Shown piece after piece: positions 33,921 through 44,536 of a stretch of 64,000 nucleotides of DNA. The stretch's first letter is position 1. Every line of letters begins with the position of its first letter. This DNA comes from Telopea speciosissima (Eukaryota > Streptophyta > Magnoliopsida > Proteales > Proteaceae), in assembly GCF_018873765.1 (NCBI RefSeq), contig NC_057919.1, positions 59,309,484 through 59,373,483 of the forward strand. The letters run 5' to 3'. The position numbers and the translations under genes are program-made. The notes beneath the pieces are model-generated. The model was not told the DNA's origin. It was given only the letters and a program-made list of their open reading frames with translations, and made no database searches.

Positions 33921-34183
33921 ATCATGGTTCTAAGTATCGGTATCTTATTGTCCGTGTCTGGCGATACGTACTGGTTTTGCTAATCATCGATACCGATAGC
34001 GTGTTGTTACCATATCGGTAGCAAGGTACGGACAAGGGGTAAAATGGTTAGAAAATTCATTTTTTAAGGAGATTCAGGGATAATTTTGCTCAATACAGCC
34101 AATCCAAGTTGATACCGTATCGGTATCGTATTGATTTTGTAGGTTACCGATACCCATTCCGATATCGTGCACTAAAACCATTG
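33921..34183 (-). mobile_element. Nested ATCATGGTTTTA-family MITE, left foldback arm
   Basis: Same family as 2236-2515, in the opposite orientation: ATCATGGTTCTAAGTATCGG at one end and GTGCACTAAAACCA at the other. It is mirrored by 34281-34534 in the right arm. Confidence 0.7.
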
Positions 34184-34280
34184 AACAGACCGACTCTCTT
34201 CAAAAATAATAAAAAGTAAATTAAATAAAAAACAGGAAGAGAGAGAAGAAGTGGGGTGCTTTGAAGAGAGTCAATATGTT

Positions 34281-34534
34281 CCATGGTTTTAGTGCACGGT
34301 ATTGGAAAGGGTATCGGTAACCTGCAAAACCGATATGATACCGCTACGGTATCAGCCTGGATCGGGCAAAATTACCCATGAATCTCCTTAAAAAATGAGT
34401 TTTCTAACCATTTTATCCCTTGTTCGTACCGTGCTACCAATATGGTATCGGCATGGTATCGGTATCGGTGACTAGCAAAATCAGTATGTATAGCCCGATA
34501 CGAGCGATACGATAACGATACTTAAAATCATGAT
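34281..34534 (+). mobile_element. Nested ATCATGGTTTTA-family MITE, right foldback arm
   Basis: CCATGGTTTTAGTGCACGGT at the left, ACTTAAAATCATGAT at the right, with the AAAAAATGAGTTTTCTAACC block seen in the stand-alone copy at 2236. Its mirror copy is at 33921-34183. Confidence 0.7.
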
Positions 34535-34921
34535 CTGTTCGAACTTCGAAGAAGAATGATAAGGATGAAATATTGAATAAAAAATTAATTAAATAGAAAA
34601 ATTGAAGAAAAAAAAATGAATAGAGTAAAAAACGAGAGAGAGAAAAAGTGGGTGAGTTTCATTTTTTACTATTTTAATGACAAAAAAAATAAAAAGTAGA
34701 ATATGAAGGATAAATAGATTAGTAGTAGGTTACTAGGTGAAAAGGAAGGGTAATCTAGGTATTTAAAAATATGATGGTAGAAGGAGATGTAAAAGTTTAA
34801 AAGCAGGGTAGTATTACAAAAGAAGATTAAGGCAGGGTAGTTTTAGTAAATATAGGCTAAGTGTAGGCACTATACGGTAGTGATAGTAATTGCCTCTTTT
34901 ACAAAGGTTTAAAAAAAAAAA

Positions 34922-35590
34922 GGTTTTTTACAAATGCCCTCCTGAAAATGCACATTGGTCCAAATGCCTCCCTACAACTTTTTTTAATTGTAAACTCCCC
35001 TCTACTTTCAACACAGTATAGCACTTTGGTCCAGTCCGTTATTTTGGGACGTTAGACGTTAGTTTCAGCCTGATAGAAACCTGTTAACTTTTAGGGAATC
35101 TAATGACCAAAATGCCCTTCTAATAAAAACCCACCAAAATTATCATCTTCTTCAAATGGTTTAGGGTTTGAAATTGAAAATCAAACCCTAAACCATTGGG
35201 GGAAGATGAACCCTAAAATCAAACCTCTAAAACTAAAAATCAAACCTCCAAAATTGAAATGAGATTCATCTTGTTGCAGGATTGATAATCAAACTAAACC
35301 AAATACCCCCTTTTCACAAATTCTTCAAGGTCTTAGAATTGCTGCAAGAATAACTGAGAACTCGTTGATTACTGTGTCTTTGGGTCGTGTTCCCAGATTG
35401 GGATTCTCCCAATGGGCCATTCTCTTCTTTCAGAGATTCCTAGTGTGGAGAGTTCCAGTTTGGCTAGAGCAGAGAAGGAAGGAGACACGATTGTAATGAG
35501 GGAACACGTTCTCGAGTTTTTATTAACGATGAATCATTCTGAGGAGGCTGATAGTCCAATTCCACGCACTCTTTCAAATCTGATCCCATG
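34922..35590 (+). mobile_element. Mutator-like element, truncated copy 1
   Basis: Starts GGTTTTTTACAAATGCCCTC and aligns with the left 0.7 kb of the element at 39833. It carries the TTTAGGGTTTGA inverted motif and the gene-like stretch from about 35325 to 35590. That stretch reads ILQGLRIAARITENSLITVS in one frame and HVLEFLLTMNHSEEADSPIP then RTLSNL in another. Homology ends near 35590. The site CTCCCAATGGG (about 35405) is unoccupied here but holds a solo LTR in copy 2. Confidence 0.6.
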
Positions 35591-36747
35591 AGTCTATCTC
35601 TCTCTTCCTCATATGAAAAGACACCTCTGCACCTTTATTTTGAGGAGGAGAGAGATATATACATGGCGAACAGAAAACTACTTCTCATTTATTTATTACG
35701 TGGCATTTCACCTAGCACCCAAATTTAGTAATTTAGGTAAGCACTACCATCCTCCATCTTCTTATAAAATTTCATCACCCAAAAAGATCTACACCAAGAG
35801 AAAAATAAGATTAAAGAAAATGGTTAACAAGTCAAAGATAAGAACTAAAAAAAAATTGAATATTTTGAATTCAAAAGGATAATATGATACAAGTGGTTCA
35901 TTTGATTCAATTTGCCCACCAAATTAATTGACCTTCAAGGCATTCTTTAATCTTCTTACAATTCTCTTTTTTTATTTTTTTGCCTTGTGTGAGAACGATG
36001 AGTATTCATCTTGTCATCTTGGGGAGATTCCATCATCTTCTTCAGAAAGATAAAATAAAGAGAGTCGTCATTGAGATTAGGGTCTAAGACTCACAAATAA
36101 AAATATAAATGATTCAAAAAATGGGTTCCATTGGAGACCGGTCAAATCAAAGTTCAAGATATGAGTCATCAGATTGCGGATTAAGGAAGTTGTTAGGCAC
36201 CTCAATCCACTCGATCGGTTATATTACTTTTCCTATTTACTTGGTGAAAATTAAATAAATTAAACACAATTTAGCAAGGAGAAGAGTGTAAGATCCTTAG
36301 GTAGTGTTGTATTTGAGAAGTGCCATTTTACATTTGGTGGGTACAGCTTACATCTGGTGTAGGCGTTACACAACCAATTAGCATTCTCTTGCCCATTAAA
36401 TTAATCACGAAGACATAACTAAAAGCATAATTAGAATGAAATGACAACAAAAAAATGGGAATTTATTGCACTCTATTATTCACAAGTACATGACAGACAA
36501 GCTAGTTAAAAAAATAAAAAAAAATAAAAAAAAAAAGGAATTTAGAAATAGATTAGGACAAGATTAAGAGAACTAATTAATGAAAAAAATAATGTATCTA
36601 AAGCATACCCAACAGGTAAATAAATTGTCTAAAACTATGACCCAACAGGTGAATTTAACTCTTGTCACCTGCTGCTTATTTACAAACCACAAAATTACCA
36701 CTTGAAAACAAAAAAGAAGATAAAACAAGATCAAATTAATAAGAACC
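35591..36747. other. Intergenic DNA and PHT1 3' flank
   Basis: No further gene seen. On the minus strand, downstream of the PHT1 stop, an AATAAA signal (TTTATT on the plus strand at about 36466-36471) lies about 280 bp from the stop and is a plausible polyadenylation signal. Confidence 0.4.
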
Positions 36748-38349
36748 TTAAACAGATTCTGTAGAGTTATCTTCCTCTGTTTCTTTTGACATTTCTTCCA
36801 ATGACTTTCCCTTAGATTCTGGCACCAAGAAAGTGAGCCCAAATCCTAGTACATTTACCACTGCAAGCACAAGAAGGGAATTCCTCACACCAATCCCAGG
36901 AGGGTAACCAGCATCAGTCTTTGACTTATCTCGACTTTGTGCAGCATACAGGAATCCAAAAGCTCCCACAATTGCACCAGCTTTCCCTGAAGCTGATGAG
37001 AGACCATGACATGTTGATCTAAGTCTTGCTGGAAAAATCTCAGCTGGAACAACAAATGTAGTACTATTTGGTCCGAAATTCGCGAAAAAGAAGGTAAGAG
37101 CATATAATATAACAAACCCAACTTGATGCCCTTTCAAAGTCCAATAATGATAAGGAATTGCAATTGCAAACATGAATACTGTCATGAAGAAAAAACCCAT
37201 CAATTGAATGTAAAATCTTCCGATTTTATCGATAAAATAGACGGTAAACCAATAACCAGGCACAGTACCACAAAGTGCAATTAGGGTTTGTGCTCTTGCA
37301 ATCTTAAAAAGCTCTTGAATACCATTCATAGCTGTTGCAGGAGGAATCCAACCAACTGAGCTAAAAATGTCTTTTTGAAACAAATTTTGACTATAATAAG
37401 CAATATCTAATAAGAACCATGTAGATGTAGTTCCTAACAAATGCAATCCATGCCTTTTTAAGAATTCCTTTGAGAATAACCCAAAATTATTACTTCCTTT
37501 CTCCATCATAATTGTCTCTGCTTTCTCAGCTTCTATCTCATTTTGATCAACTTCAACTTCAACTTCAAGTACCTTTGACATATCTTTAGCAACCTTTGCA
37601 GCATTTTTAGCAACTAGAGCAGTATACCTAGGTGTCTCAGGCATCTTCACTCGAGAATAAAATGTTAAAGCAGCAGGAACAGCTCCAAACATTAGAATTA
37701 TTCTCCAAACATAATCAGCTTGAGGAACAGTAGAACCAATTGGATCTTTAGAGTAAGGTGGTGCAGGGTAATAATGATTAAAAATAGATGAAACAAGAAT
37801 TGCCATTGTTCCACCAGCAATAATACCAAAACCTTGCATTGCAAACACAGCAGCAATAAAAGCTCCACGAGTTTTCTTATTTGAATACTCAGACATTATA
37901 GTTGCAGAAAGTGGATAATCACCACCAATACCAACTCCAAGCCAAAATCTAAAGAAACATAAAGTTGCCATCACAGTTGAAGGTTTACTACCAAAAGAAA
38001 GACCAGAAGCAATTGAACATAAAATCATGAGTAAAAGTGTTACACCATAAACACTTTTTCGACCTAATTTGTCACCAAGCCAACCAAAGAAAAGTTGTCC
38101 AACTAAAGTACCACATAAAGCAACACCATTAACTGCTGCTGAAACATTTGGAGGAAGTGTTCCTGGTTTTGGAGAACCATCTACATGATAGTAAATACGA
38201 CCAAGAAGTTTTGTAACTAAAGAAATGCAGAAGAGATCATAAGCATCAGTGAAGAAACCCATTCCTGCAACAACTATTGCTGTGATTTGATACCATTGTG
38301 TCTTAGCTGTATCTAAAGCACTGAAAACATGTAGATCTTCTTTGGCCAT
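36748..38349 (-). CDS. PHT1: High-affinity inorganic phosphate transporter, PHT1 family
   Basis: A 533-residue MFS proton/phosphate symporter of the plasma membrane, the main route of phosphate uptake in plants. The start is [20 protein letters not shown]. An in-frame Met 29 codons upstream would add a tail not seen in the family and falls in the predicted 5'UTR intron. Visible are the MFS loop motif [12 protein letters not shown] (residues 89-100), the PHT1 signature [13 protein letters not shown] (142-154), a charged central loop rich in Glu and Lys (about 275-305) and hydrophobic segments consistent with 12 membrane helices in a 6+6 layout. The length is normal for PHT1 (520-550). The coding region has no intron, frameshift or stop, in contrast with everything around it. 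Which PHT1 member it is cannot be settled here. Confidence 0.97.
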   Translation of the reverse strand: MAKEDLHVFSALDTAKTQWYQITAIVVAGMGFFTDAYDLFCISLVTKLLGRIYYHVDGSPKPGTLPPNVSAAVNGVALCGTLVGQLFFGWLGDKLGRKSVYGVTLLLMILCSIASGLSFGSKPSTVMATLCFFRFWLGVGIGGDYPLSATIMSEYSNKKTRGAFIAAVFAMQGFGIIAGGTMAILVSSIFNHYYPAPPYSKDPIGSTVPQADYVWRIILMFGAVPAALTFYSRVKMPETPRYTALVAKNAAKVAKDMSKVLEVEVEVDQNEIEAEKAETIMMEKGSNNFGLFSKEFLKRHGLHLLGTTSTWFLLDIAYYSQNLFQKDIFSSVGWIPPATAMNGIQELFKIARAQTLIALCGTVPGYWFTVYFIDKIGRFYIQLMGFFFMTVFMFAIAIPYHYWTLKGHQVGFVILYALTFFFANFGPNSTTFVVPAEIFPARLRSTCHGLSSASGKAGAIVGAFGFLYAAQSRDKSKTDAGYPPGIGVRNSLLVLAVVNVLGFGLTFLVPESKGKSLEEMSKETEEDNSTESV

Positions 38350-38370
38350 GCTCCAGATCTTCCTTCCTTC

Positions 38371-38463
38371 CTGTATATCATGAACAGAATTGAAAGTTTT
38401 GTAAATAAGAATTGAAATCACAAAAAAAAAGGGCAAAAAAGAAAATAAAAATCAAACACAAAC
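38371..38463 (-). other. Predicted 5'UTR intron of PHT1
   Basis: On the minus strand CCTG|GTTTGTGTTTG and CATGATATACAG|GAAGG bound a 93-bp T-rich stretch just upstream of the start codon. Many PHT1 genes have an intron in the 5'UTR. The donor is weak, so this is an inference. Confidence 0.45.
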
Positions 38464-38545
38464 CAGGAAAGAAATGGACTTTGATCTTCAAAGTGGTGGT
38501 GAGTGACAGTGAGTACCAATGGGAGTCAAATGAAGAAAAAGTCAG

Positions 38546-38558
38546 AATATATATAAAA
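38546..38558 (-). promoter_or_regulatory. PHT1 TATA box
   Basis: The minus strand reads TTTTATATATATT about 200 bp upstream of the start codon, a good plant TATA box. It places the transcription start near 38515-38525. Confidence 0.6.
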
Positions 38559-38571
38559 AGGGAAATTCATG

Positions 38572-38579
38572 GAATATTC
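38572..38579 (-). promoter_or_regulatory. P1BS element (PHR1 binding site)
   Basis: GAATATTC matches GNATATNC, the palindromic site bound by PHR1-type MYB-coiled-coil regulators in phosphate-starvation genes. It lies about 14 bp upstream of the TATA box and about 225 bp upstream of the start codon, suggesting induction by low phosphate. Confidence 0.65.
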
Positions 38580-38879
38580 AATCTTTATACCATCACCGAA
38601 GTAATCGATTGAAATAGACATATAAGGAAAGTTATAGAGTATTAAATGGAAGGAGGTTTTAGGTTTGACTGAGAATTAAAAGGAACGTGCATGAGGAGGA
38701 GAGATGCATGGAAACTGTATACTGATTTTAAGGAAGGAGAAAGTCTCTCTACTCTCCACATTGTTGTCCTCAAAGTGTGACAGGTGGCATACAACAACGC
38801 TTCTTCTCTCTCCTTAAATTTCTCTCTCATTTGCGATTGATTTTCCCATCCAAGCTCTCATTTTCTTGGTCTAAGGTTT
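38580..38879. other. PHT1 upstream region
   Basis: No gene. A minus-strand 62-residue frame here has no recognisable features. Further promoter elements may lie here, but none other than the P1BS could be supported. Confidence 0.4.
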
Positions 38880-39630
38880 AAATCCAGGGCTCCGCACACA
38901 AAAGAGAACTCTCACAAACCATGATTAGATCCAGGACGAAAGATTTCCTCATTCAGGTCATAAGAACAGCTCCAGAAGACCTAGCAGCAGGTGGAGTGGA
39001 GAAGGTTTATTCACCTTTTCCGTAGCCACGGAAGTTACAGATAAGACCACCAGACAGCTGAAAAAAAATAGATGGATGGAAAGAGAGACGGAGATAGAGA
39101 ACAGTTGTTGAGAAGATGAGGCTAGTTGAATGGGTATATCTTACGATGTCCAGCGCACATCATTCAGCTGGGGTGCCTCGATCCACGCACCACTGCATCG
39201 GGATGTGTGCCATGGTGTGGATCAAAGCCCCCCAGCCGCACGATGTGCGTTGGAGAGGAGCTGGATCGGATCTTTATCGCGTCAAGTACTTGACCGTCAA
39301 GTGTGTATCGTGCGGGTGGGCACCGCCCATGTGTGCATGGTTGAGATGTGATAATTTTCCGAGCTGGATCCCTAATTTAGAGGCAAGGGTTCACACAGAT
39401 CGCTGATGTGGACAAGGAACACTCTTCTCCTTTTATAGACGAATTCAAACAATTGCAAAATTATCCCTCAATTTCAAAATAAACAAGTCCAACTTATTTC
39501 CGTAGGCACTACCGCAGCAGTAATTAAGGGCGTCCATTTGGGTTCAGAACTTGACCGGTTCGAAATTAATCTGATCCTAGTAAATGGGATGGTCTTAGGA
39601 GTTGATTTTGAGATCGGTTATACAATAGGA
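38880..39630 (-). other. Promoter/exon-1-like segment, copy 2
   Basis: Parallels 28690-29250: shared phrases include AGCTCCnGnAGACCTAGCAGCA, GGAAGTTACAGATAAGAC, CACACAGATCGCTGA and TTATTTCCGTAGGCA. The former start codon reads GTGGCTACGGAAAAG. A 260-bp GC-rich block (about 39125-39385) is present only in this copy. The segment has been duplicated on either side of the PHT1 gene, about 10 kb apart. Confidence 0.6.
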
Positions 39631-40329
39631 GTGGGGTGTCAATCAGTGTGATTTTGGTTTTTGATACGATCTCGATTCAGTTCAAGATACAACATGTGAA
39701 ACCTGCAACCGAATAGAAGCATGTGTTTCCAAATTGTAATTGAACTGACACAATTCGGTTTCATATTGAGTTTTGACCTCGGTTTGTATTCGATTTGAAC
39801 CTTATTGTACATCTTTGCAACAAAAAAAAAGGGGGTTTTTATAAATGCCCTCCTAAAAATGTCCATTTGTCCAAATACCTCCCTACAACTTTTTTAATTG
39901 CAAATTCTCCCTACTTTCAACACAGTATAGCACTTTGGTCCAGTCCGTTAATTTGGGATGTTAGAGTTTAGACATTAATTTTAGTCTGATAGAAACTCGT
40001 TAACTTTCAGGGAATCTAATGACCAAAATGCCCTTCTGATAAAAACCCACCAAAATTAAAAAATAAAATGAGCAAATGCCCTCATATTCCCAAAATGGTT
40101 TAGGGTTTGAAACTGAAAAATCAAACCCTAAGTCATTTGGGGAAGATGAACCCTAAAATCAAACCTCCAAAATTGAAATGAGATTCATCTTGTTGTAAGA
40201 TTCATAATCAAACCAAACCAAATGCCCCCCTTTCACAAATTCTTCAAGGTCTTAGATTTGCTGCAAGAATAACTGAGAACTCGTTGAACACTGTGTCTTT
40301 GGGTCGTGTTCCCAAATTGGAATTCTCCC

Positions 40330-41146
40330 TGTTGCGTCAAGAAATCGTCTGGTGACCCCTTTCGAGTGTCGTAACCTGCAAAAGGATCAGGGTGACAAAG
40401 GAGAATCGGTGTGGTTCCAGCCTAGGACTCTCTGATGCCTAAGTTAGATCTCTTTGAGCAAATAGATGAATGATAGAATTCAAAATGATTTGATGGGGTA
40501 GAATACCTTCTCTTTTATAGTAGAGTGTGGCAGTGTGGAGAGTCCCAGTCGATGACGAGTAGTCCTCGTAGTCGATAGAGTCCCAAGGTAGCAGGGTTCT
40601 TCCTTGGTTGGTTGTCTCCCTACAGGAGGTAGTGCCCCAGTAGGGTTGATGTCCTTAGTAGATAGACGCTTATGCGTGTTGGATAAAGTCCTTGGTGTTT
40701 GAGTATGTCTGGGACTATGTGGCTGGTAGGCGGTGGCCTAGCCCATATGAGATGATGTGTATCTTGCTAATGTTGGTGGTAGTAGCCTGTAGTACCTCGT
40801 CTTGGACCTTGGTGGCGGTCGCGTCTGTTGATCTGCACCTTAGTTTGATCTGCGCCCGGGGTCAGTGCCCAAGGTCCATGCCCAGGTGGTCTGCGCCTAT
40901 GGGCCTCGCCTGAGGGGTCTGCACCCGTGGTCCGCGCCTTAGGGGTCTGCTCCTGCTAGCTGCGCCCTAGTCCACGCCTGGGTCTGTGTCTGTGGTCCTC
41001 GCTTGTGATTCTCGCCTGGGTCTATGCCCGGGTTGGTTCACCACATGGACATGGGATGGCCTTCCTCCTTCGGCTAGGACACATGGCGGTTTCCAATTAG
41101 ACAACGTGGTGGTTCCCAATTAGACAACGTGGTTTTAGGTTTATCA
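40330..41146. mobile_element. Solo LTR
   Basis: 817 bp starting TGTTGCGTCAAGAAATCG and ending TAGGTTTATCA, flanked by a perfect 5-bp duplication CTCCC (40325-40329 and 41147-41151). The paralogous empty site is visible at about 35405 (TTCTCCCAATGGG), which confirms the insertion and its limits. No internal retrotransposon sequence remains, as expected after LTR-LTR recombination. It contains many CTGCGCC/GGTCTGCGCC words. The parent family is not identified. Confidence 0.85.
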
Positions 41147-41517
41147 CTCCCCAATGGGCTATTCTCTTATTTCTGAGATTCTTAGTGTGGAGAGTTCCAT
41201 TTTGGCTAGAGCAGAGACACAATTGTAATGAGGGGGAACACGTTCTCGAGTTTTTATTAACGATAAATCATTCTGAGGAGGCTGATAATCCAGTTCCACG
41301 CACTCTTTCAAATCTCGTTATTCCTGTACTAGACACACATGTAGTGATGTAGATCATGTTCAAGACATAGTAACCAAGCTTGAGATCGAGTTGGATGCAG
41401 AGGAGTTTCAATTGGATTAAGGTAATAGTCATGTAATAATTGGTTTGTATAGTCTCATTTTTTTTTCTAATTATTTTCCCTTATCCTATTTATCAATAGA
41501 TTCAATTGGGGGATGAA

Positions 41518-42791
41518 GGGCCTCTTTCGTATCACTTTTCATTTTCATTTTCATTGTTTGTGTTTTTCTTTCATTTTCTTCGCGTTTTAATTAGTATGCT
41601 CATAACACCCAAATGAGGGGTAAAATAGACATTTGGTCGTTACAATAAAAAGGCAACTCCTTTCTTCTTCTTGCAACGAGTATTGGGTAACTAGCAGCTC
41701 TCCTCTTCGAGACAGAGGAGCTGAAGCCTCGCCGAGACGGGGAGAAAACCAGCTTCTTCCCTGTTCTTGTTCTTGTTCTTCTTCTTTTCCACTTCACTTT
41801 TAATCTATTTTTCTTAACTCTAGCCACAACTAACCAACAGCAGCATCATACCATCCCCTATTGTTTTCTTTCTCTGGTTCTTCCCTATTGCGAGCTCCAT
41901 TTCTTCTTTCCATATCCCATCAATCCCTGAAACCTCTCCTCCTTCCATTTCGTTTTTATTTTTTTGATTCTCCTTTCAATCACCTGAAACCCATTCACCA
42001 CAACCAACTTCCTATTCAAAAAACCATCTTCCAAAACCCATCTGAAACCACCGTTCCTACCCCATTTGTAAACTTCTTCTTCGGAACAACCTATTTCCTT
42101 ATTCCTCTTCTATTTCTTTTCTTCTTTTCCCCAACCGAAATCCCAGCTCCCATCGTCTATAACCGAATCCTAGTCTTGGTTCATCATGCTCGATTGTGAT
42201 TTTTGGTGAAGGATTCTGCAAATACTCCATCTCCGATCACACCTAGCACAGTCAGAAAAATCCACGTTGGTGCTGCTGCAGATTACGTTGGAGAACTTGT
42301 ATCTGGTTTTATTTTTATTTTATTATTCCTTTCATTTATTCTTCATGTAATGGTTTGTAATTAAATCCCCCATCCCCTTTGTTCGATTTGTTCTTCCCTT
42401 TGTTCATGATCGATGCCGGTAGCTTTGCTCCCATTGCTTTGGCTTGCGACTCGATCATATGTGTTGCGGTGGTGCTGGTGTTGTTGGTGGGAGTAATAAT
42501 TATGTTAGTGGTGCTCATGTTAGGTTTTATTCTCTAGAATTCTCTTCATTTTTACTGTTTAGAGTTTGATTCGGGGAAGAAAATGAATGAAGAGAGAATC
42601 TCTTCACCCATCAATTAAAAAATATTATAAAAATTATTTACACATAGGTAGTTACCAAACGATTTCTCATTCTATATTCTTTTATATCTAGTAGCTACCA
42701 AACAGTTTTTCATTTTTATCAAAATTATTTTTATTAATGACTTTATATAAATAGGCCATAATGAAAATGAAGAGTGATACCAAAGAGGCCC
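41518..42791. mobile_element. TIR element nested in the Mutator-like element
   Basis: The left end GGGCCTCTTTCGTATCACTT and right end in reverse (GGGCCTCTTTGGTATCACTC) are inverted, with ATTTTCATTTT following each. 1,274 bp, no transposase. The interior includes the paired phrase AGnTACCAAACnGTTT. No convincing target-site duplication, so the superfamily is left open. Confidence 0.6.
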
Positions 42792-43414
42792 AAAATAAGG
42801 TGGCATACCTCATATCCAGCCTCCAAAGCAAGTTTAAAGAATCCAAGTGAAATGGGAGATTCAGATAGCTTTATATGCGATAACCAATATGATGCCGAGG
42901 ATAAAACTGAATTTCTTTTGGTTCAAAGATTTGGAAACCTCAAAAACTGGTGTTGCAACAAGATGAACCCCATTTCAATTTTGCAGGTTTGATTTTAGGG
43001 TTCATCTTCCCCAAATGGTTTAGGGTTTGATTTTCAGTTTCAAATCCTAAACCATTTGGGGAAGATGAGGGCAATTTGGTCATTTTATTCTTTAATTTTA
43101 GTGGATTCTTATCAAAAAGGCATTTTGGTCATTAGATTCCCTGAAACTGATGTCTAACGTCCCAAATTAACAAACTGGACCAAAGTGCTACACTGTTTTG
43201 AAAGTAAGGGAGAGTTTGCAATAGAAAAGTTGTAGGGTGGCATTTGAGAAAAAATCCAAAAAAAAAAGCTCTTGTTTTTTTTTTTCTTCTCAGTAATAAA
43301 CTTTTGTTTGTTAGTCATAGCAATTCATTGAATGTTTTCCAAGCATTAAAATGGAACAAAAATTATCATTCACATAAATTAAAACATTAAAAAATATATA
43401 ATTTGTTCGGTTCC

Positions 43415-44536
43415 TTTAGGCCGCACCATGTTTACAAGCTTCACAAATCCCTCAACAAGTTAAAAACAAGCTCCACGTGCTTGGTTTCAATGGTTGAATT
43501 CTTTCTTACTCACTATTGGTTTTGAAGGCTCCAAAACAGATACATCGTTATTTATCTCCAAAATTGATGATAACGGCTATATATTCTGGGATATGTTGAT
43601 GACCTCGTCATTACTGGTTCTACAAATGCATTGGTCCAACAGGTTATTGACTCTCTACGTACAGAATTTGCAACACAAGACTTAGGGTCTCTTTATTACT
43701 TCTTAGGCGTGGAAGTGATATCTCATCCCAAGGGACTCCTCTTATCACAACAGAAGTACATTCATGACTTATTGCTACGTACTGGAATGGAGGGTACCAA
43801 ACCGGTTCAAAATCCAATGGCCACTATCCAAACATGATGGTGACCCTATGGTAGATTGTACTCTGTATGACTATATCGTAGTAGAGTTGGGGCATTGCAA
43901 TATGCCACTCTTACTCAGTCCGATATTTCTTTTTCCGTGAACAAAGTGTGTCAATATCTTCATGTTCCGATGGAGACACATTGGCAGACAGTCAAACGCA
44001 TATTGGGTTATCTTAAATCTATTATTACACACATGTTTCCTCAAACCGGCTCATGGCCTTTTCAGATGCAGACTGGGTCGAGTGTGTTGATGATAGAAGG
44101 TCTACTAGTGGTTTTGCAATTTACATAGGAGAAAATCTAATATCTTGGTTTGCTCGCAAACAACCCATCATTGCTCGCTCATCTACAGAATATGAGTATC
44201 GTGCCATTGCCAATGCCACAGCTGAGCTTATCTAGATCACATCTCTATTGCAAGAACTTCATGTCACCCAAACAGAGTCACCGATGTTATGGTATGATAA
44301 TTTGGGAGCTACTTACTTGATAGCAAATCATTTATTTCTTGTTAGAACAAAGCATATAGAGGTGGACTTCCAATTTGTTTGTCACCTTATGACTCAAGGT
44401 CTCCTAACAGTCAAGTTCATATCAACAAAGGGCCAAATTGCTGATATTCTTACAAAACCGTTATCTACAGTCCGATTGTTATTTCTGCGTGACAAGTTGA
44501 AAATCTGCAAGCAACCATCTTCCACTTGAGGGGGGC
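43415..44536 (+). pseudogene. pol: Ty1/copia RT-RNase H fragment
   Basis: Starts inside RT at the block usually reading KLxKSLYGLKQAxRxW (here KLHKSLNKLKT...) and continues NSFLLTIGFEGSKTDTSLFI and a YVDDLVITGS box broken by a frameshift near 43590. GSLYYFLGVEVISHPKGLLL, then RNase H ([24 protein letters not shown]), [19 protein letters not shown] and KHIEVDFQFV...ADILTKPLS follow. The 5' two-thirds of the element is missing, and at least four frame breaks or stops are present. A polypurine tract GAGGGGGGC precedes the 3' LTR. Confidence 0.85.

Larger units (their letters stand above)
33564..34896. mobile_element. Foldback element: 1.33-kb giant inverted repeat
   Basis: The left end GGGGCAATTACTATCACTAC matches the reverse complement of the right end (GAGGCAATTACTATCACTAC). 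The pairing continues almost without break towards a centre near 34225-34250, giving two arms of about 640 bp. Matched landmarks are ACTTTTACATCTCCTTCTACC with its complement near 34790, CACCTAGTAAC with GTTACTAGGTG near 34730, and TTCTTCTTCGAA with TTCGAAGAAGAA near 34548. Flanks TTTTACAT and TTTTACAA are 7/8 identical, consistent with an 8-bp duplication. It sits inside the hAT-like copy 3. No coding capacity. Confidence 0.8.
39833..43257 (+). mobile_element. Mutator-like element carrying host-gene fragments (Pack-MULE-like)
   Basis: Long terminal inverted repeats: the left 39833-40170 (ATAAATGCCCTCCT..., CTACAACTTTTTTAATTGCAAA, CACTTTGGTCCAGTCCGTTA, CAAAATGCCCTTCTGATAA) pairs with the right 42960-43257 in reverse. 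Flanks are A-runs of nine or more, compatible with a 9-bp duplication but not diagnostic. No transposase. Internally, 40255-40330 plus 41150-41405 are protein-like (HVLEFLLT-type segment, then VIPVLDTHV and VTKLEIELDAEEFQLD before a stop) and resemble a captured host gene. From memory this may be a CorA-like membrane transporter family, unverified. Confidence 0.65.
39632..43410. mobile_element. hAT-like MITE split by a Mutator-like insertion
   Basis: The left part, 39632-39830, starts TGGGGTGTCAATCAG. The right part, about 43295-43410, matches 29490-29590 (TTCCAAGCATTAAAATGGAA). Between them lies the 3.4-kb Mutator-like element. The right terminus is missing because the copia fragment starts at about 43415. 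Confidence 0.65.

Noticed and set aside
35613..35882. 89-residue plus-strand Lys-rich frame
   Set aside because: AT-rich low-complexity sequence with no start context, neighbour or family resemblance.
36573..37121. Other minus-strand frames at 36573-36842 and 36885-37121
   Set aside because: The first is 3'UTR sequence without conserved features. The second is an out-of-frame shadow of the phosphate transporter.
38350..38436. Upstream in-frame Met that would lengthen the phosphate transporter by 29 residues
   Set aside because: PHT1 proteins start at the M-A-K/E-x-L position, and the extension overlaps a predicted 5'UTR intron.
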